DNA from: Microbacterium sp. BK668
GTDB taxonomy: Bacteria; Actinomycetota; Actinomycetes; Actinomycetales; Microbacteriaceae
Direction: 5' to 3'
Length of the DNA stretch: 64,000 bases
NCBI RefSeq assembly: GCF_004362195.1
Contig: NZ_SNWG01000001.1
Span: 992,001 to 1,056,000, forward strand
The notes below the pieces were generated by a model that made no database searches, had not been told where the DNA came from, and worked only from the letters and a program-made list of their open reading frames with translations. Below, one piece after another: positions 11,147 through 20,352 of this stretch. The translations under genes were made by a program, and so were the position numbers. How positions within the stretch are numbered: position 1 is the first letter of the stretch; every line of letters starts with the position of its first letter.

Positions 11147-12121
11147 ATGACGGAATTCGCTGCGGACTCGATCCTCGTGCTCCTGGACGTGATGCCCTCC
11201 GGCGAACTGGGCAAGTCGTCGGCGGGCCTGCTCGGCGCTGCCGCCCAGGTCGGCACGCCCGTCGCACTGATCGTGTCGACCGACGCGGGTTCTCTCGCGT
11301 CGCAGGCCGGCGACCTCGGTGCGGCCGTCGTACTGACCGCCGAGGGGGACTCGTCGCTCCTCACGGTGCCTCGCGTCGACGCCCTGGATGCCGCGGCCGA
11401 CCTCGTGCGGCCGGACGCGATCCTGGTCTCCAACTCGGTCGAAGGACGCGACGTCGCGGCCCGCTTCGCCGCGCGGAACCGGTCGGCGCTGTGCGCCGAC
11501 GCGGTCGGCGTGTCGCGGGATGCCGAGGGCGTCGTCGCGCATCACTCCGTGTTCGGCGGCGCCTACAACGTCGACTCCGCCGCGACGTGGGGCGCCCCGG
11601 TCATCACCATCCGCCAGGGCGCGATCGAGGCGCGTGCCGTAGCGCGCACGCCCGAGATCGAGGCGCTCGACGTCACCGCATCGGGGAGCGCCGCGGCATC
11701 CGTCGACTCGGTCGAGGAGGCGGTCGTCGCCTCGTCGCGGCCGGAGCTGCGCGGGGCGACGAAGGTTGTCTCGGGCGGGCGCGGGCTCGGATCGGGCGAG
11801 AAGTTCGCGCTGGTCGAGCAGCTCGCCGACACCCTCGGGGCGGCCGTCGGCGCCTCGCGCGCCGCGGTCGACGCGGGCTACGTGCCCCAGACGTACCAGG
11901 TCGGGCAGACCGGTGTCTCGGTGTCTCCGCAGCTGTACGTCGCCCTCGGGATCTCGGGTGCCATCCAGCACAAGGCCGGCATGCAGACCGCGAAGACGAT
12001 CGTTGCGATCAACAAGGACGCGGATGCCCCGATCTTCGAGATCGCGGACTTCGGCGTGGTCGGCGACCTCTTCACCGTCGTGCCGCAGCTCATCGCCGCG
12101 CTCGAGGCGAAGAAGGCCTGA
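11147..12121 (+). CDS. etfA: Electron transfer flavoprotein alpha subunit
   Basis: 324 residues, typical for EtfA. The C-terminal FAD domain is clear: [40 protein letters not shown], then [21 protein letters not shown] and [21 protein letters not shown]. The N-terminal half is more divergent, as usual. AGGAAGG precedes the ATG. The stop codon is followed six bases later by the GTG start of the cytochrome b-like gene, so co-transcription of the three genes is nearly certain. Confidence 0.97.
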   Translation: MTEFAADSILVLLDVMPSGELGKSSAGLLGAAAQVGTPVALIVSTDAGSLASQAGDLGAAVVLTAEGDSSLLTVPRVDALDAAADLVRPDAILVSNSVEGRDVAARFAARNRSALCADAVGVSRDAEGVVAHHSVFGGAYNVDSAATWGAPVITIRQGAIEARAVARTPEIEALDVTASGSAAASVDSVEEAVVASSRPELRGATKVVSGGRGLGSGEKFALVEQLADTLGAAVGASRAAVDAGYVPQTYQVGQTGVSVSPQLYVALGISGAIQHKAGMQTAKTIVAINKDADAPIFEIADFGVVGDLFTVVPQLIAALEAKKA

Positions 12122-12127
12122 TCGACG

Positions 12128-14053
12128 GTGGCGACGTACGCACGGTCGATCCGTCGAGGGCTTCCCCGCACGGCGGGCGGCGAGGCGTGGCCGGCCGCGG
12201 GAGAGGCGCCGGGGGCGAACGGCGACGGCGCGCCGAGCGGCGCTCCGGCTTCGGTCGCTTCATCCGCGAGCACCGAGCCGCACCTCTCGGTCGCTCAGCG
12301 TGCCGATGCGCCGATCGGAGCCGGGAGCGCGGCGCCGGCCGATTCGCCGCACCCCACGCCGCCCGGAGGCGCGGCGATCGACCGTTCGACGACCTCAGCG
12401 ACCGGCGGGCGCGCGGCAGGCGCGGCTGAGGGCGGGCGATCCCTTCGGCGGGGGCTGCCGCGCGTGCGCGGCGGAGAGCCCTGGCCGGCTGCGGCGTCGC
12501 ACACGTCCCGGTCGTTGAGCGAGGAGCGCAGCGACGAGACGAAACGCGGCTTCACCGAGCCAACCGCGGCCGCAGCCGCTGGCCCCTCGCCGTCTGAAGG
12601 CGTTTCGTCTCCCTCCGTTCGCTCGACGACCGAGGGAGCCGTCGGTAGCGGCAGCGTGACGATGAGCGAGGCCGCGGTCGTCGGTGCAGGCGCGTTGCGC
12701 CGCGGCCTTCCGCGAACCGCCGGCGGACAGCCGTGGCCCGCGGAATCCGCCGTTCGGATCGAGCGCCCGAGCGGGACGGCGGCCGCACCCGCGACACCGG
12801 CGTCCGACGCGTCGACAGACGCACCGGCTGCGGTCGCCGCGGTCGAGGAGGCCGCGAAGGCGCCGGTCATCCGCCGCGGCCTGCCGCGCACCGCCCCCGC
12901 CGCGACAGCGCCGCCCGCGTCAGCGCCGCCCGCAATAGCCGCGCCCGCAGCGGCATCCACCGCACCGCCCGCAGCGGCATCCACCGCACCGCCCGCCACG
13001 GCATCGGCGGCGGCCGCATCCGCCGCAGCGCCGGCGGCCGCCACGCCGGCGAGCCTCGACCCCGCCGCGCGGGCTCCGCTGCCGTTCGCGCGCACCGTGT
13101 GGCCGGGAGCAGCGGCTGCGGCGCGACCCGTGCCGAAGCCCGAACCGAAGCGCTACGGGCCCTTCACACGGGCCCAGTGGGCGGGCGCGGTGATCGTCGG
13201 CGGCGCCGGACTGCTGTTCGCGGCCGCCATGGCGGTCGTCGCGACCCGGTGGTTGCTCAGCCTGCCGGCCATGCAGGAGTTCCTCGCCGTCTACCCCGGC
13301 GAGTACCCGCTGCCCGAGGATGCGCCCGTGGGCATCCCGCCGTGGCTCGGCTGGCAGCACTTCTTCAACACGTTCCTGATCGTGCTCATCATCCGGTCGG
13401 GCCTGCAGGTGCGCACCGAGAAGCGGCCGAGCGTCTTCTGGTCGCCCCGGAACAACAGCCGGCGCAAGATCAGCCTCACCCTGTGGTTCCACCAGTCGCT
13501 CGACATCCTGTGGATCGTGAACGGCGTCATCTACGTGCTGCTGCTGTTCGTCACAGGTCAGTGGATGAAGATCGTGCCGACCAGCTGGGCGGTGTTCCCC
13601 AATGCGCTCTCTGCGCTGCTCCAGTACGTCTCGCTGGACTGGCCGACCGAGAACGGGTGGGTCAACTACAACTCCCTGCAGCAGCTCGCGTACTTCGCGA
13701 CCGTGTTCCTCGCGGCGCCTCTCGCCATCCTGACCGGGGTGCGGATGAGCGGTGTGTGGCCCAAGAACGCGCAGGCGCTCAGCCGGGCCTACCCGATCGA
13801 GTGGGCGCGCGCGGTGCACTTCCCCGTCATGATCTACTTCGTCCTGTTCATCGTCGCGCACGTCACGCTCGTGCTCGCGACGGGAGCTCTGCGCAACCTC
13901 AACCACATGTACGGGTCGCAGGACGCGATCAACTGGGTGGGCTTCTGGATCTTCCTCGCGAGTCTCGCCGTCATCGCGGCGGCGTGGATCGCCGCGCGGC
14001 CGCTCGTGCTCGCACCCATCGCGCGCCTGTTCGGCAAGGTCAGCGGCCGCTGA
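12128..14053 (+). CDS. Cytochrome b/b6-like membrane protein with repeated RRGLPR tail
   Basis: 641 residues from a GTG six bases after the etfA stop. Residues 1 to about 340 are Ala/Pro-rich, presumably disordered and cytoplasmic. They carry four copies of RRGLPR at residues 9, 107, 191 and 249; three continue as a Gly-Gly-x-x-Trp-Pro motif. The remaining 300 residues form a hydrophobic domain with about five helices, including [51 protein letters not shown] and [19 protein letters not shown]. Several His residues lie in or beside helices, as needed for haem b ligands in cytochrome b561/b6-type proteins. Its place in the etf operon suggests it moves electrons between ETF and the quinone pool, which is inference. 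Part of the tail is encoded by two inverted copies of a dispersed repeat. Confidence 0.8.
   Translation: MATYARSIRRGLPRTAGGEAWPAAGEAPGANGDGAPSGAPASVASSASTEPHLSVAQRADAPIGAGSAAPADSPHPTPPGGAAIDRSTTSATGGRAAGAAEGGRSLRRGLPRVRGGEPWPAAASHTSRSLSEERSDETKRGFTEPTAAAAAGPSPSEGVSSPSVRSTTEGAVGSGSVTMSEAAVVGAGALRRGLPRTAGGQPWPAESAVRIERPSGTAAAPATPASDASTDAPAAVAAVEEAAKAPVIRRGLPRTAPAATAPPASAPPAIAAPAAASTAPPAAASTAPPATASAAAASAAAPAAATPASLDPAARAPLPFARTVWPGAAAAARPVPKPEPKRYGPFTRAQWAGAVIVGGAGLLFAAAMAVVATRWLLSLPAMQEFLAVYPGEYPLPEDAPVGIPPWLGWQHFFNTFLIVLIIRSGLQVRTEKRPSVFWSPRNNSRRKISLTLWFHQSLDILWIVNGVIYVLLLFVTGQWMKIVPTSWAVFPNALSALLQYVSLDWPTENGWVNYNSLQQLAYFATVFLAAPLAILTGVRMSGVWPKNAQALSRAYPIEWARAVHFPVMIYFVLFIVAHVTLVLATGALRNLNHMYGSQDAINWVGFWIFLASLAVIAAAWIAARPLVLAPIARLFGKVSGR
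12508..12547 (+). repeat. Dispersed repeat copy 2, inside coding sequence
   Basis: Begins CCGGTCGTTGAGCGAG and ends GAGACGAAACGC. In frame it encodes [13 protein letters not shown] within the disordered tail of the cytochrome b-like protein. It faces the inverted copy at 12600-12632 across 52 bp. Confidence 0.65.
12600..12632 (-). repeat. Dispersed repeat copy 3, inverted, inside coding sequence
   Basis: Starts GCGTTTCGTCTCC and ends CGCTCGACGACCG, the reverse complement of the dispersed repeat. It encodes part of [13 protein letters not shown] in the cytochrome b-like protein. The pair with copy 2 could form a long hairpin in the mRNA. Confidence 0.6.
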
Positions 14054-14151
14054 CCCGCCGGTCCGCCGGCCGGACGGCGCGAGCGGCGGATGGGGGATAA
14101 CCCGAAGCCAAGACTCCGGATGCCTCGGGAGCGCGCCGGATCGCCCCGTCC

Positions 14152-14157
14152 TAGTTT
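14152..14157 (+). promoter_or_regulatory. Leaderless -10 hexamer TAGTTT
   Basis: TAGTTT ends 6 nt before the histidine kinase ATG; no ribosome site. Confidence 0.5.
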
Positions 14158-14163
14158 TGAGGC

Positions 14164-15429
14164 ATGACCTCAGGCAACCCCGCTCCCGCGCCGTCCATCG
14201 CCTCGCCACCGCGCGTCCTCGGCGCCGTCGCTCAGCTCGTCGCGCTCGGCGTCATCGGCCCGGCGCTGTTCGGCATCCTCTTCGGACTTCTGGGCCTCGG
14301 GCTCGGGCTCCTCCCCGTCCTCCTCATCGGCGTCCCCTTCCTCGTCGCGCTCGTGTACGTCCTCTTCGGCGTCGGCTGGCTGGAGGCCGCACGGGTCGAC
14401 GGCCTCTACGGCTTCGGCCTTCCGGCCCGGCATCTGCGCTCGAGCGGCCGGCCCGGCTTCGGCGGATACCTCCGCACCCTCTGGCAGCAGACGATCGACC
14501 CGTCGACGTGGCGCGCGATCGCGAACCTGGCCGTGTCGGTCATCCTGGGGTGGATCGTCGTGCTGCTGCTGGGCGTCATGGCGTCCGGTGTCGTGCTGGC
14601 GTTCGCGCCGCTCTACGCCCGGGGCGACAGCGTCGCCCTCGCGCGCACCGGCCTCGACATCCCGGTCTCGTGGACGATCCCCGCCGGCATCCTCGCCGCC
14701 GTCCTCTCGGCGGCCGCGATCGTCGGCCTGGCGCTGCTGCACGGCGTCCTGTGCCGCGCCATCATGGTGCCCTCCCGGGAGGCTCAGCTCGCCGAGGCCG
14801 CGCGCACGTCGAACGTGCAGCGGGCCGGCGCCGTCCACGCCGCCGACGTCGAGCGCACGCGCATCGAGCGCGACCTCCACGACGGCGTGCAGCCCCGGCT
14901 CGTGTCGGTCGGCATGACGCTGGGCCTCGCGCAGCAGAAGATCGACTCCGATCCCGAGGCGGCCAAGCAGCTCCTCGCCGAGGCGCACACCTCGACGAAG
15001 GCCGCCATCACCGAGCTCCGGCAGCTGGCCCGGGGCATCCACACCTCCGTCCTGGACGACCGGGGACTGGATGCCGCGCTCTCGGCGCTCGCGGCCCGCT
15101 CGGTCGTGCCGGTGCAGCTCGACGTCCGCATGGACGGCCGCTGCAGCCGCGAGTCCGAAGCCGCCGCCTACTTCGCGATCGCGGAGGCCCTGACCAACGC
15201 GGCGAAGCATTCTCGCGGCACCGAGGTCCGCGTGATCGTGCGGCTCCGCGACGGCAACACGCTGTGGGCCCGCGTCGAGGACAACGGCATCGGCGGAGCG
15301 CGGGTGCTGCCCGGCGGCGGCCTCGACGGCATCGTGCACCGGGTGCTCGCAGCCGGCGGCCAGGCCCGGATCGACAGTCCCATCGGAGGCCCGACCACGG
15401 TGGAGGTGAGCATCCCGTGCGCATCCTGA
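14164..15429 (+). CDS. Sensor histidine kinase, NarL/LiaS type
   Basis: 421 residues. An N-terminal membrane sensor region with about four hydrophobic helices (residues 17-80 and 120-200, sensor-domain family) is followed by a HisKA_3 dimerisation domain ERTRIERDLHDGVQPRL with phospho-acceptor His239. An HATPase domain follows, with an N-box EALTNAAKHSR and a G-box VEDNGIGGARVLPGGGL. It should phosphorylate the response regulator whose start overlaps its stop by 13 bp. There is no ribosome site. TAGTTT (14152-14157) ends 6 nt before the ATG, so the transcript is probably leaderless. Confidence 0.93.
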   Translation: MTSGNPAPAPSIASPPRVLGAVAQLVALGVIGPALFGILFGLLGLGLGLLPVLLIGVPFLVALVYVLFGVGWLEAARVDGLYGFGLPARHLRSSGRPGFGGYLRTLWQQTIDPSTWRAIANLAVSVILGWIVVLLLGVMASGVVLAFAPLYARGDSVALARTGLDIPVSWTIPAGILAAVLSAAAIVGLALLHGVLCRAIMVPSREAQLAEAARTSNVQRAGAVHAADVERTRIERDLHDGVQPRLVSVGMTLGLAQQKIDSDPEAAKQLLAEAHTSTKAAITELRQLARGIHTSVLDDRGLDAALSALAARSVVPVQLDVRMDGRCSRESEAAAYFAIAEALTNAAKHSRGTEVRVIVRLRDGNTLWARVEDNGIGGARVLPGGGLDGIVHRVLAAGGQARIDSPIGGPTTVEVSIPCAS

Positions 15430-16121
15430 TCTGCGAGGACTCCGCACTGCTGCGCGAAGGGCTCGTGCGCGTGCTGGAGGATGCCGGACACACCGTCGTC
15501 GCCGCAGTCCCCGACGCCCTGAAGCTGGAGGAGGTCGTCTCCGAGACCCGTCCCGATCTCTGCATCCTCGACGTCCGGCTCCCGCCCACCTGGACCGACG
15601 AAGGCATCCGCGCGGCGCTCGACCTCCGCGCGACCCGGCCCGACCTTCCGCTCCTCGTCCTCTCGCAGTACGTCGAGGAGCGTTACGCCGCCGACCTCAT
15701 CGCCGCGAAGGGAGGGGCCCTCGGCTACCTCCTGAAGGACCGCGTCGCCGACGTCGCCGACTTCCTCGACGCGATCCAGCGCATCGGGTCAGGGGCCACG
15801 GTGCTCGACCCGGAGGTCGTCGCGCAGCTTCTCAGCCGGCGCACGCGGGACGAGCGGATGCAGCGGCTCACCGATCGCGAGTCCGCGGTCCTGGCGCTCA
15901 TCGCCGAAGGACGCTCGAACCAGGCCATCGCCAAGGCCCTCTTCATCTCGGAGGGCAGCGTCGAGAAGCACGTCACCTCCCTCTTCCAGAAGCTCGACCT
16001 CGAGCCCGACGAGTCCGGCAACCGCCGGGTGCTCGCGGCGCTCGCGCACCTCGGGCACGGCGGCCCCCGGCCCCACACCGACCACGGCGGCACGACGCCG
16101 CAGACAGGAGCCCTCCGATGA
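15417..16121 (+). CDS. LuxR/NarL family response regulator
   Basis: 234 residues from GTG 15417, which has GGAGGTGAG seven bases upstream and overlaps the kinase stop. The receiver domain starts VRILICEDSALLREGL. The phospho-acceptor is Asp52 in CILDVRLPP, and the Lys of GYLLKDRV is present. The C-terminal LuxR helix-turn-helix reads LTDRESAVLALIAEGRSNQAIAKALFISEGSVEKHVTSLFQKL with a normal recognition helix. Its stop overlaps the next start (ATGA), so the DUF4097 protein is co-translated and probably belongs to the same stress response. Confidence 0.95.
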   Translation: MRILICEDSALLREGLVRVLEDAGHTVVAAVPDALKLEEVVSETRPDLCILDVRLPPTWTDEGIRAALDLRATRPDLPLLVLSQYVEERYAADLIAAKGGALGYLLKDRVADVADFLDAIQRIGSGATVLDPEVVAQLLSRRTRDERMQRLTDRESAVLALIAEGRSNQAIAKALFISEGSVEKHVTSLFQKLDLEPDESGNRRVLAALAHLGHGGPRPHTDHGGTTPQTGALR

Positions 16122-16987
16122 GCACCACGATGACCCCGCCTCCCGCGGAGGCGCAGACCCCGCCCCCCGCCGGGGGACCCACCCGACAGTCGTCCCGGGT
16201 CGTGGCGATCCTCGTGATCGTCCTCGGCGCGCTTATCGCGATCGGCGCGATGGTGTCGGCGGTCTTCTCGACAGTGGCCGCGGCATCCGTCCGGACCACC
16301 GTTCGGACGATCGACGTCGCCGACGTCGGCGCCCTCGACGTCGACGTCGCGGCCGGCTCGCTCCGGATCGAGTACGCCGACGTGCAGGACGCCGAGCTCG
16401 AGGTGACGGGGGCGAACGGCGCCGACCGCTGGACCCTCCGGACGGACGGCGACGAGCTCGTCGTCTCGTCTCCGGACACCTGGTTCGGTGACGGCTGGTC
16501 GTTCGGCGGCTGGCCGTTCGGCGAGCGCGGTGCGGGTGAGGCGACACTGCGCCTCCCGGACTCGCTCGCCGGGGCGGATGCCGACCTGTCGCTCGCGGGC
16601 GGCGAGCTCGTCGTCGACGAGGGCGAATACGGCCGGTTCCAGCTCGACATGAGTGCGGGACGGGCGCGAGCCGAGGCATCCGTCGACGCGGTGGACGCCA
16701 GTGTCGCGGCGGGGAGCGCGGATCTCGCCTTCGACGGCGCGCGCGAGGCGAGCTTCTCGCTGAGCGCCGGATCGCTGCAGGCGGAGCTGACCGGTGCGCA
16801 GCCCCGGTCGGTGCAGGTGAGTGTGAGCGCGGGCTCGCTCGATCTGGTCGTGCCGGAAGGCGCCTATGACGTGCAGTCCGACGTCTCGGCGGGCGACTTC
16901 GACAACCGCATCGGATCGGATCCGGATGCCGACAGCACCGTCACGGTGCAGGTCTCGGCCGGCCGGGCGACGCTCGACGCCGGGTAG
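16118..16987 (+). CDS. Membrane-anchored DUF4097-like protein
   Basis: 289 residues. A Pro-rich cytoplasmic N-terminus (about 30 residues) is followed by one transmembrane helix (VVAILVIVLGALIAIGAMVSAVF). The extracytoplasmic part has repeated beta-strand units of the form VSAGSLDL / LSAGSLQAEL / VSVSAGSLDLVVP, typical of the beta-helical DUF4097 (adhesin-like) family. It is the third gene of a kinase-regulator operon, with its ATG overlapping the regulator TGA. In Firmicutes and Actinobacteria, DUF4097 genes often sit with LiaRS-like systems that sense envelope stress. A similar role is plausible but unproven. No enzyme motif is visible. Confidence 0.82.
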   Translation: MSTTMTPPPAEAQTPPPAGGPTRQSSRVVAILVIVLGALIAIGAMVSAVFSTVAAASVRTTVRTIDVADVGALDVDVAAGSLRIEYADVQDAELEVTGANGADRWTLRTDGDELVVSSPDTWFGDGWSFGGWPFGERGAGEATLRLPDSLAGADADLSLAGGELVVDEGEYGRFQLDMSAGRARAEASVDAVDASVAAGSADLAFDGAREASFSLSAGSLQAELTGAQPRSVQVSVSAGSLDLVVPEGAYDVQSDVSAGDFDNRIGSDPDADSTVTVQVSAGRATLDAG

Positions 16988-17008
16988 CCGTCACCCCGGC
17001 GATACGAC

Positions 17009-17049
17009 GCGGAAGGCCCCGCATCCGAGCAGGATGCGGGGCCTTCCGC
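17009..17049. terminator. Strong bidirectional terminator hairpin
   Basis: An 18-bp perfect stem: GCGGAAGGCCCCGCATCC (17009-17026) and its complement (17032-17049) around the 5-nt loop GAGCA. It separates the convergent DUF4097 and GNAT genes. Confidence 0.9.
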
Positions 17050-17074
17050 CGTGGAGGCGACCGGCGACGCCGTG

Positions 17075-17581
17075 TCAGCGCACGAAGCGCACCTCGGTGA
17101 GCGTCTCGCCGAGGAACGGTTCGGTGTGCGATGCGCCGTCGAGGGTGAAACCGTTGCGCGTGTAGAACCGGTGTGCCCGCGGGTTGTCTTCGGCGACCCA
17201 GAGGTACAGGCCCTCGCCCGCCTCGGTGACCGAGTCGAACAGGCGCTGGCCGATCCCGGTGCCGTGCCACGCGTCGAGCAGGTAGATGAAGTAGAGCTCG
17301 CGGAACCGGGGCGCATCCTTGTCGCGCGCAGGGCCGGAGCCGGCGAAGCCCACGATCTCGCCGTCGACGAGCGCGGCGAACATCTTGAAGTCGGGGCCCT
17401 GAACGGCCCAGTGCGTCCAGAGCTCGGCCATGCGCCGCGGCGAGATCTTCTCGAGCGCGGCCTTGCTGATGAGGTGGTCGTAGGTCTCGTGCCAGCACGT
17501 CGCGTGCACGCGGCCGAGGGCCTCGGCGTCGACGTCCCGCACCGGACGGACGACGATGTCGGTCTGCAGTTCGGCTTCCAT
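17075..17581 (-). CDS. GNAT family N-acetyltransferase
   Basis: 168 residues. The acetyl-CoA-binding core is clear: ELYFIYLLDAWHGTGIGQRLFDSV (motif A, with the pyrophosphate loop HGTGIGQ), followed by LYLWVAEDNPRAHRFYTRNGF (motif B). The N-terminus VRPVRDVDAEALGRVHATCWHETYDHL matches small-molecule or protein acetyltransferases of the RimI-like class. The substrate cannot be told from sequence. It is convergent with DUF4097 across the 17009-17049 hairpin. The adjacent upstream spacer shows no strong Shine-Dalgarno. Confidence 0.9.
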   Translation of the reverse strand: MEAELQTDIVVRPVRDVDAEALGRVHATCWHETYDHLISKAALEKISPRRMAELWTHWAVQGPDFKMFAALVDGEIVGFAGSGPARDKDAPRFRELYFIYLLDAWHGTGIGQRLFDSVTEAGEGLYLWVAEDNPRAHRFYTRNGFTLDGASHTEPFLGETLTEVRFVR

Positions 17582-17860
17582 GGCCAGACTCTACGCGCGG
17601 GTTCCCCGGCTGCGAAATCGAGCGGATGCCGTTGACTTTCGGGCCGTTCCGGAGTGCGGCCCGCTCACCGCCGGCGCACCGGAGAGGAAGAGGATCTGCA
17701 ACCGAGCAGCCCTCGCGGCACGCCGGGCGCCCCGCGCGTCCCAGGCCAGCCGCTCTCCCGCCCACCAAGCGGTGGACGACCCGCAGAGTCTCCCGATTGT
17801 TGCCGCTGATCTGGGATTCGGCGGCGGCGAATGTCGGTGGCCCTCACAAGAATGGACGGT

Positions 17861-19285
17861 ATGAGCAACGTCGTCGCCAGCCTCCAAGAGCTGGGGGACG
17901 CCATGGTGCAGCTAGCGCGGGAGTCGCTCGCGGGGGGATCCGTGCGAGCCGCATCCGATGCCGAGGTGCTCGACCTGCTCGCCGCCGCAGCGCGGATCTC
18001 GCGGGCCGCCGAGGCCTTCGCCGTCGAAGCCACCGTCGAGGCATCGGAGCGATCGAGTTCGCCCGCACCCTGGGAGCGCATGACGACGCGGCTCGGGTGC
18101 CGATCCGTCTCAGAGCTCGTCCAGCGCTCGACCCGGGTATCGCGACGTGCGGCTGCCGACATGATCACGGCGGCCGGCGCCGTGGGGCAGCCGGTAGCGC
18201 CGACGACGGGTGCGCTCCTCCCGGCGGAGTTCCCGGGGGTGAGAGCCGCGCTGATGGCGGGCGACATCGGGATCGACGGCGTCGTCGCCATTGCGGTCCC
18301 ACTGCGCGCGAGCCGCGCCGGCCGCGCGGCGATCCTGGCAGCTGACGAAGAGCTGGCGGCCGCGGCGCGGGGAGAGGGAGCGGATGCCGCACCCGCCGCG
18401 CCCGCCGACGAGCTCCGCGCCATGGCCACCGCCTGGGCGATGTACCTCGACCCCGACGGCGTCGAGCCCCGGGAGGCGCACGCGCTTCGCAAGCGTGGGC
18501 TGACGCTCGGTGTCTGTCGGGAAGGTGTGGTGCCGGTTCGCGGCAACCTCCTGCCGGAGGTCGCCGGTCAGCTGGAGCGGCTGTTCGACAGCATCCTCAA
18601 TCCCAAGGCTCAAGGCCCCGATGCCGCGCCTCGCTTCGTCGACGACTCCGCGAGCGGAGGCGGCGAGCCGGTGCCGGCTGAAGCCGACCACCGCACACGG
18701 GTGCAGAAGCAGCACGACGCACTCGCCACCGTGCTCACGGTCGCTGCTGCCTCGGGCTCCCTTCCGCAGCTCGGCGGAGCAGCGCCGACCCTCGTCTTAT
18801 CGGTCAGGGCGGCCGACCTTCGATCGGGAAGCGGGTTCGCGCATATCGACGGCTCGGATGAGCCGGTGTCGCTGGCTTCCGCACACCACGTGGCATGCTC
18901 CGGTGCGGTACAGAAGGTGGCGCTGGACGATGGCGGACGGATCGTCGCGCTCGGCAGCCTCGAGCGCGTCTTCACCCATCATCAGCGCCGGGCGATCGGA
19001 CTGCGCGACGGGCATTGCGTCATACCGGGGTGCCAGGTCCGTGCAGCGTGGTGTGAGATTCATCATGTCGAGGAGCACGCTCACGGTGGCCCGACACATA
19101 CCGACAACGGCGTGCTCCTCTGCTGGTTCCATCACCGCACCCTCGACTCCAGCGGTTGGCGAATCCGCATGAACCACGGCGTACCGGAGGTGCGCGGCCC
19201 CTATTGGTGGGATGCCGGCATGAGATGGCGACCGGTGACCAAATCGCCTACGCGGATTCGCGAGCAGTTCGCCCGTCGGAATTGA
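17861..19285 (+). CDS. DUF222/HNH endonuclease family protein
   Basis: 474 residues from ATG 17861; an upstream in-frame ATG at 17831 would add ten residues. AAGAAT (17848-17853) ending 7 nt before 17861 fits the leaderless pattern of this genome and favours the shorter form. The N-terminal two-thirds is helical DUF222. The C-terminus has an HNH-type nuclease centre: GHCVIPGCQVRAAWCEIHH, then HTDNGVLLCWFHHRTL, with paired Cys and His ligands intact. These multi-copy proteins are abundant in Actinobacteria. Their role is debated (13E12-like mobile elements or host nuclease). No terminal repeats or partner genes are seen, so mobility is not supported here. Confidence 0.9.
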   Translation: MSNVVASLQELGDAMVQLARESLAGGSVRAASDAEVLDLLAAAARISRAAEAFAVEATVEASERSSSPAPWERMTTRLGCRSVSELVQRSTRVSRRAAADMITAAGAVGQPVAPTTGALLPAEFPGVRAALMAGDIGIDGVVAIAVPLRASRAGRAAILAADEELAAAARGEGADAAPAAPADELRAMATAWAMYLDPDGVEPREAHALRKRGLTLGVCREGVVPVRGNLLPEVAGQLERLFDSILNPKAQGPDAAPRFVDDSASGGGEPVPAEADHRTRVQKQHDALATVLTVAAASGSLPQLGGAAPTLVLSVRAADLRSGSGFAHIDGSDEPVSLASAHHVACSGAVQKVALDDGGRIVALGSLERVFTHHQRRAIGLRDGHCVIPGCQVRAAWCEIHHVEEHAHGGPTHTDNGVLLCWFHHRTLDSSGWRIRMNHGVPEVRGPYWWDAGMRWRPVTKSPTRIREQFARRN

Positions 19286-19448
19286 GACGGAGTCCTCGTC
19301 GCCCTTCGACAACCCGCCCGGCCCGGCGGCTCCACGGGAGCACGCGGAAGCTCACCCGCCCACGTGCCGGCCGCCATGGCCAGGCGGCCGCGTCGTCGCG
19401 GCGTTGTCGAGGAGCGCCAACCGAATCGTCGGTTCCCCGGCCGATGGC

Positions 19449-19454
19449 TACGAT
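19449..19454 (+). promoter_or_regulatory. Leaderless -10 hexamer TACGAT
   Basis: TACGAT ends 8 nt before the GTG of the thioesterase-like gene, which has no ribosome site. Confidence 0.5.
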
Positions 19455-19462
19455 CGCTCGAC

Positions 19463-20023
19463 GTGAACGTGATCTGGCGAACCCTCCTTGTGACCCTCGG
19501 CGCACGGCTTCGCGCCCGTACCGGGCGGAAGCTCGCGCCGACCGCCGTCAGCCGAATCCGACTGACGACACTGCCGACCGACATCGACGTGCTCCGTCAC
19601 ATGAACAACGGCCGGTACCTGTCGCTGTTCGACCTCGGGCGCTGGGATCTGCTCGTGCGGACGGGCCTCGCCGACGCGATGCGTCGCAATGGCTGGTACG
19701 CGGTGGTGTCGAGCGAGACCGTCACCTTCCGCAAGTCGCTGCAGCTCTGGCAGCGGTTCGTCGTGGAGTCGCGGCTGCTCGGCCACGACGACAAGGCGCT
19801 GTATCTCGAGCACCGCGCCGTGGTCGACGGCGAGGTCTACGCCCGCGCGATCATCCGTGCGCGTCTGCTCAAGCGCCGAGGAGGGACGCTGTCCCACGAG
19901 GAGCTTTTCGCCGCGGTGGACCGGCCGGATGATTTGCCCGACGTCGAGTCGTGGGTGCACGAGTGGGCCGCGGCATCCGCTCTTCCCTCGACGAGAGCCG
20001 CTGCGCCCAGCGTATGGCGGTGA
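19463..20023 (+). CDS. Thioesterase (hotdog-fold) family protein
   Basis: 186 residues from GTG 19463. An upstream in-frame ATG at 19364 gives an Arg-rich extension that does not look like protein, and TACGAT placed just before 19463 supports the shorter start. After a short hydrophobic/basic N-terminus the sequence has hotdog hallmarks: TDIDVLRHMNNGRYLSLFDLGRWDLL (the HMNNxxY motif of 4-hydroxybenzoyl-CoA or acyl-ACP thioesterases), SSETVTFRKSLQLWQRFVVESRLLG, and EHRAVVDGEVYARAIIRARLL. It probably hydrolyses an acyl thioester; THEM6-like proteins are the nearest family. The stop is 10 bp from the convergent next gene. Confidence 0.82.
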   Translation: MNVIWRTLLVTLGARLRARTGRKLAPTAVSRIRLTTLPTDIDVLRHMNNGRYLSLFDLGRWDLLVRTGLADAMRRNGWYAVVSSETVTFRKSLQLWQRFVVESRLLGHDDKALYLEHRAVVDGEVYARAIIRARLLKRRGGTLSHEELFAAVDRPDDLPDVESWVHEWAAASALPSTRAAAPSVWR

Positions 20024-20033
20024 GCCGGTCGGC

Positions 20034-20339
20034 TCAGCGGAGCACGGCGTAGAGCGAGAGTCCGAGGGCGACCGCCATCGCGACGTTGATGACGCTGAGC
20101 CACAGCGTCCAGGCGCGGATCTGCTCGCCTGGGTTCGTGAAACCGGTAGAGCCGATCGTGCTGAAGATCGCGGCCATCGCCTGCAGGCGCCCGGGGCGTA
20201 CGGCCCGGGGCGCCTCGCCGGCGAGCGAAGCGGTGCGCATGGGGCCGGCTACGGCGGCATGCGGAGTGTCGAGGAGTGCGAAGGGGTGCGAAGGACGTCG
20301 GGGTGAGACTCGGGTGTCCAGGTCGTCCAGCTTGGTCAT
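20034..20339 (-). CDS. Small hypothetical single-pass membrane protein
   Basis: 101 residues of unknown function. The first 60 residues are polar and Arg/Pro-rich. The C-terminal 35 form one hydrophobic helix (IRAWTLWLSVINVAMAVALGLSLYAVL) that ends almost at the C-terminus, like a tail-anchored protein. TACCGT (minus strand, 20347-20352) ends 7 nt before the ATG and no ribosome site is present, so the message is probably leaderless. It overlaps no other good candidate. The placement between two recognisable genes, plus the promoter, is the main support. Confidence 0.6.
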   Translation of the reverse strand: MTKLDDLDTRVSPRRPSHPFALLDTPHAAVAGPMRTASLAGEAPRAVRPGRLQAMAAIFSTIGSTGFTNPGEQIRAWTLWLSVINVAMAVALGLSLYAVLR

Positions 20340-20346
20340 GGTCTCG

Positions 20347-20352
20347 ACGGTA
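20347..20352 (-). promoter_or_regulatory. Leaderless -10 hexamer TACCGT
   Basis: On the minus strand TACCGT ends 7 nt before the ATG of the 101-residue membrane protein. Confidence 0.45.

Noticed and set aside
12300..13130. Frameshift or assembly error in the low-complexity tail of the cytochrome b-like protein
   Set aside because: The frame stays open from the GTG start, RRGLPR motifs recur throughout, and the C-terminal helices follow in the same frame.
17861..19285. DUF222/HNH gene as a mobile element or intein
   Set aside because: No terminal inverted repeats, target duplication or split host gene is visible.
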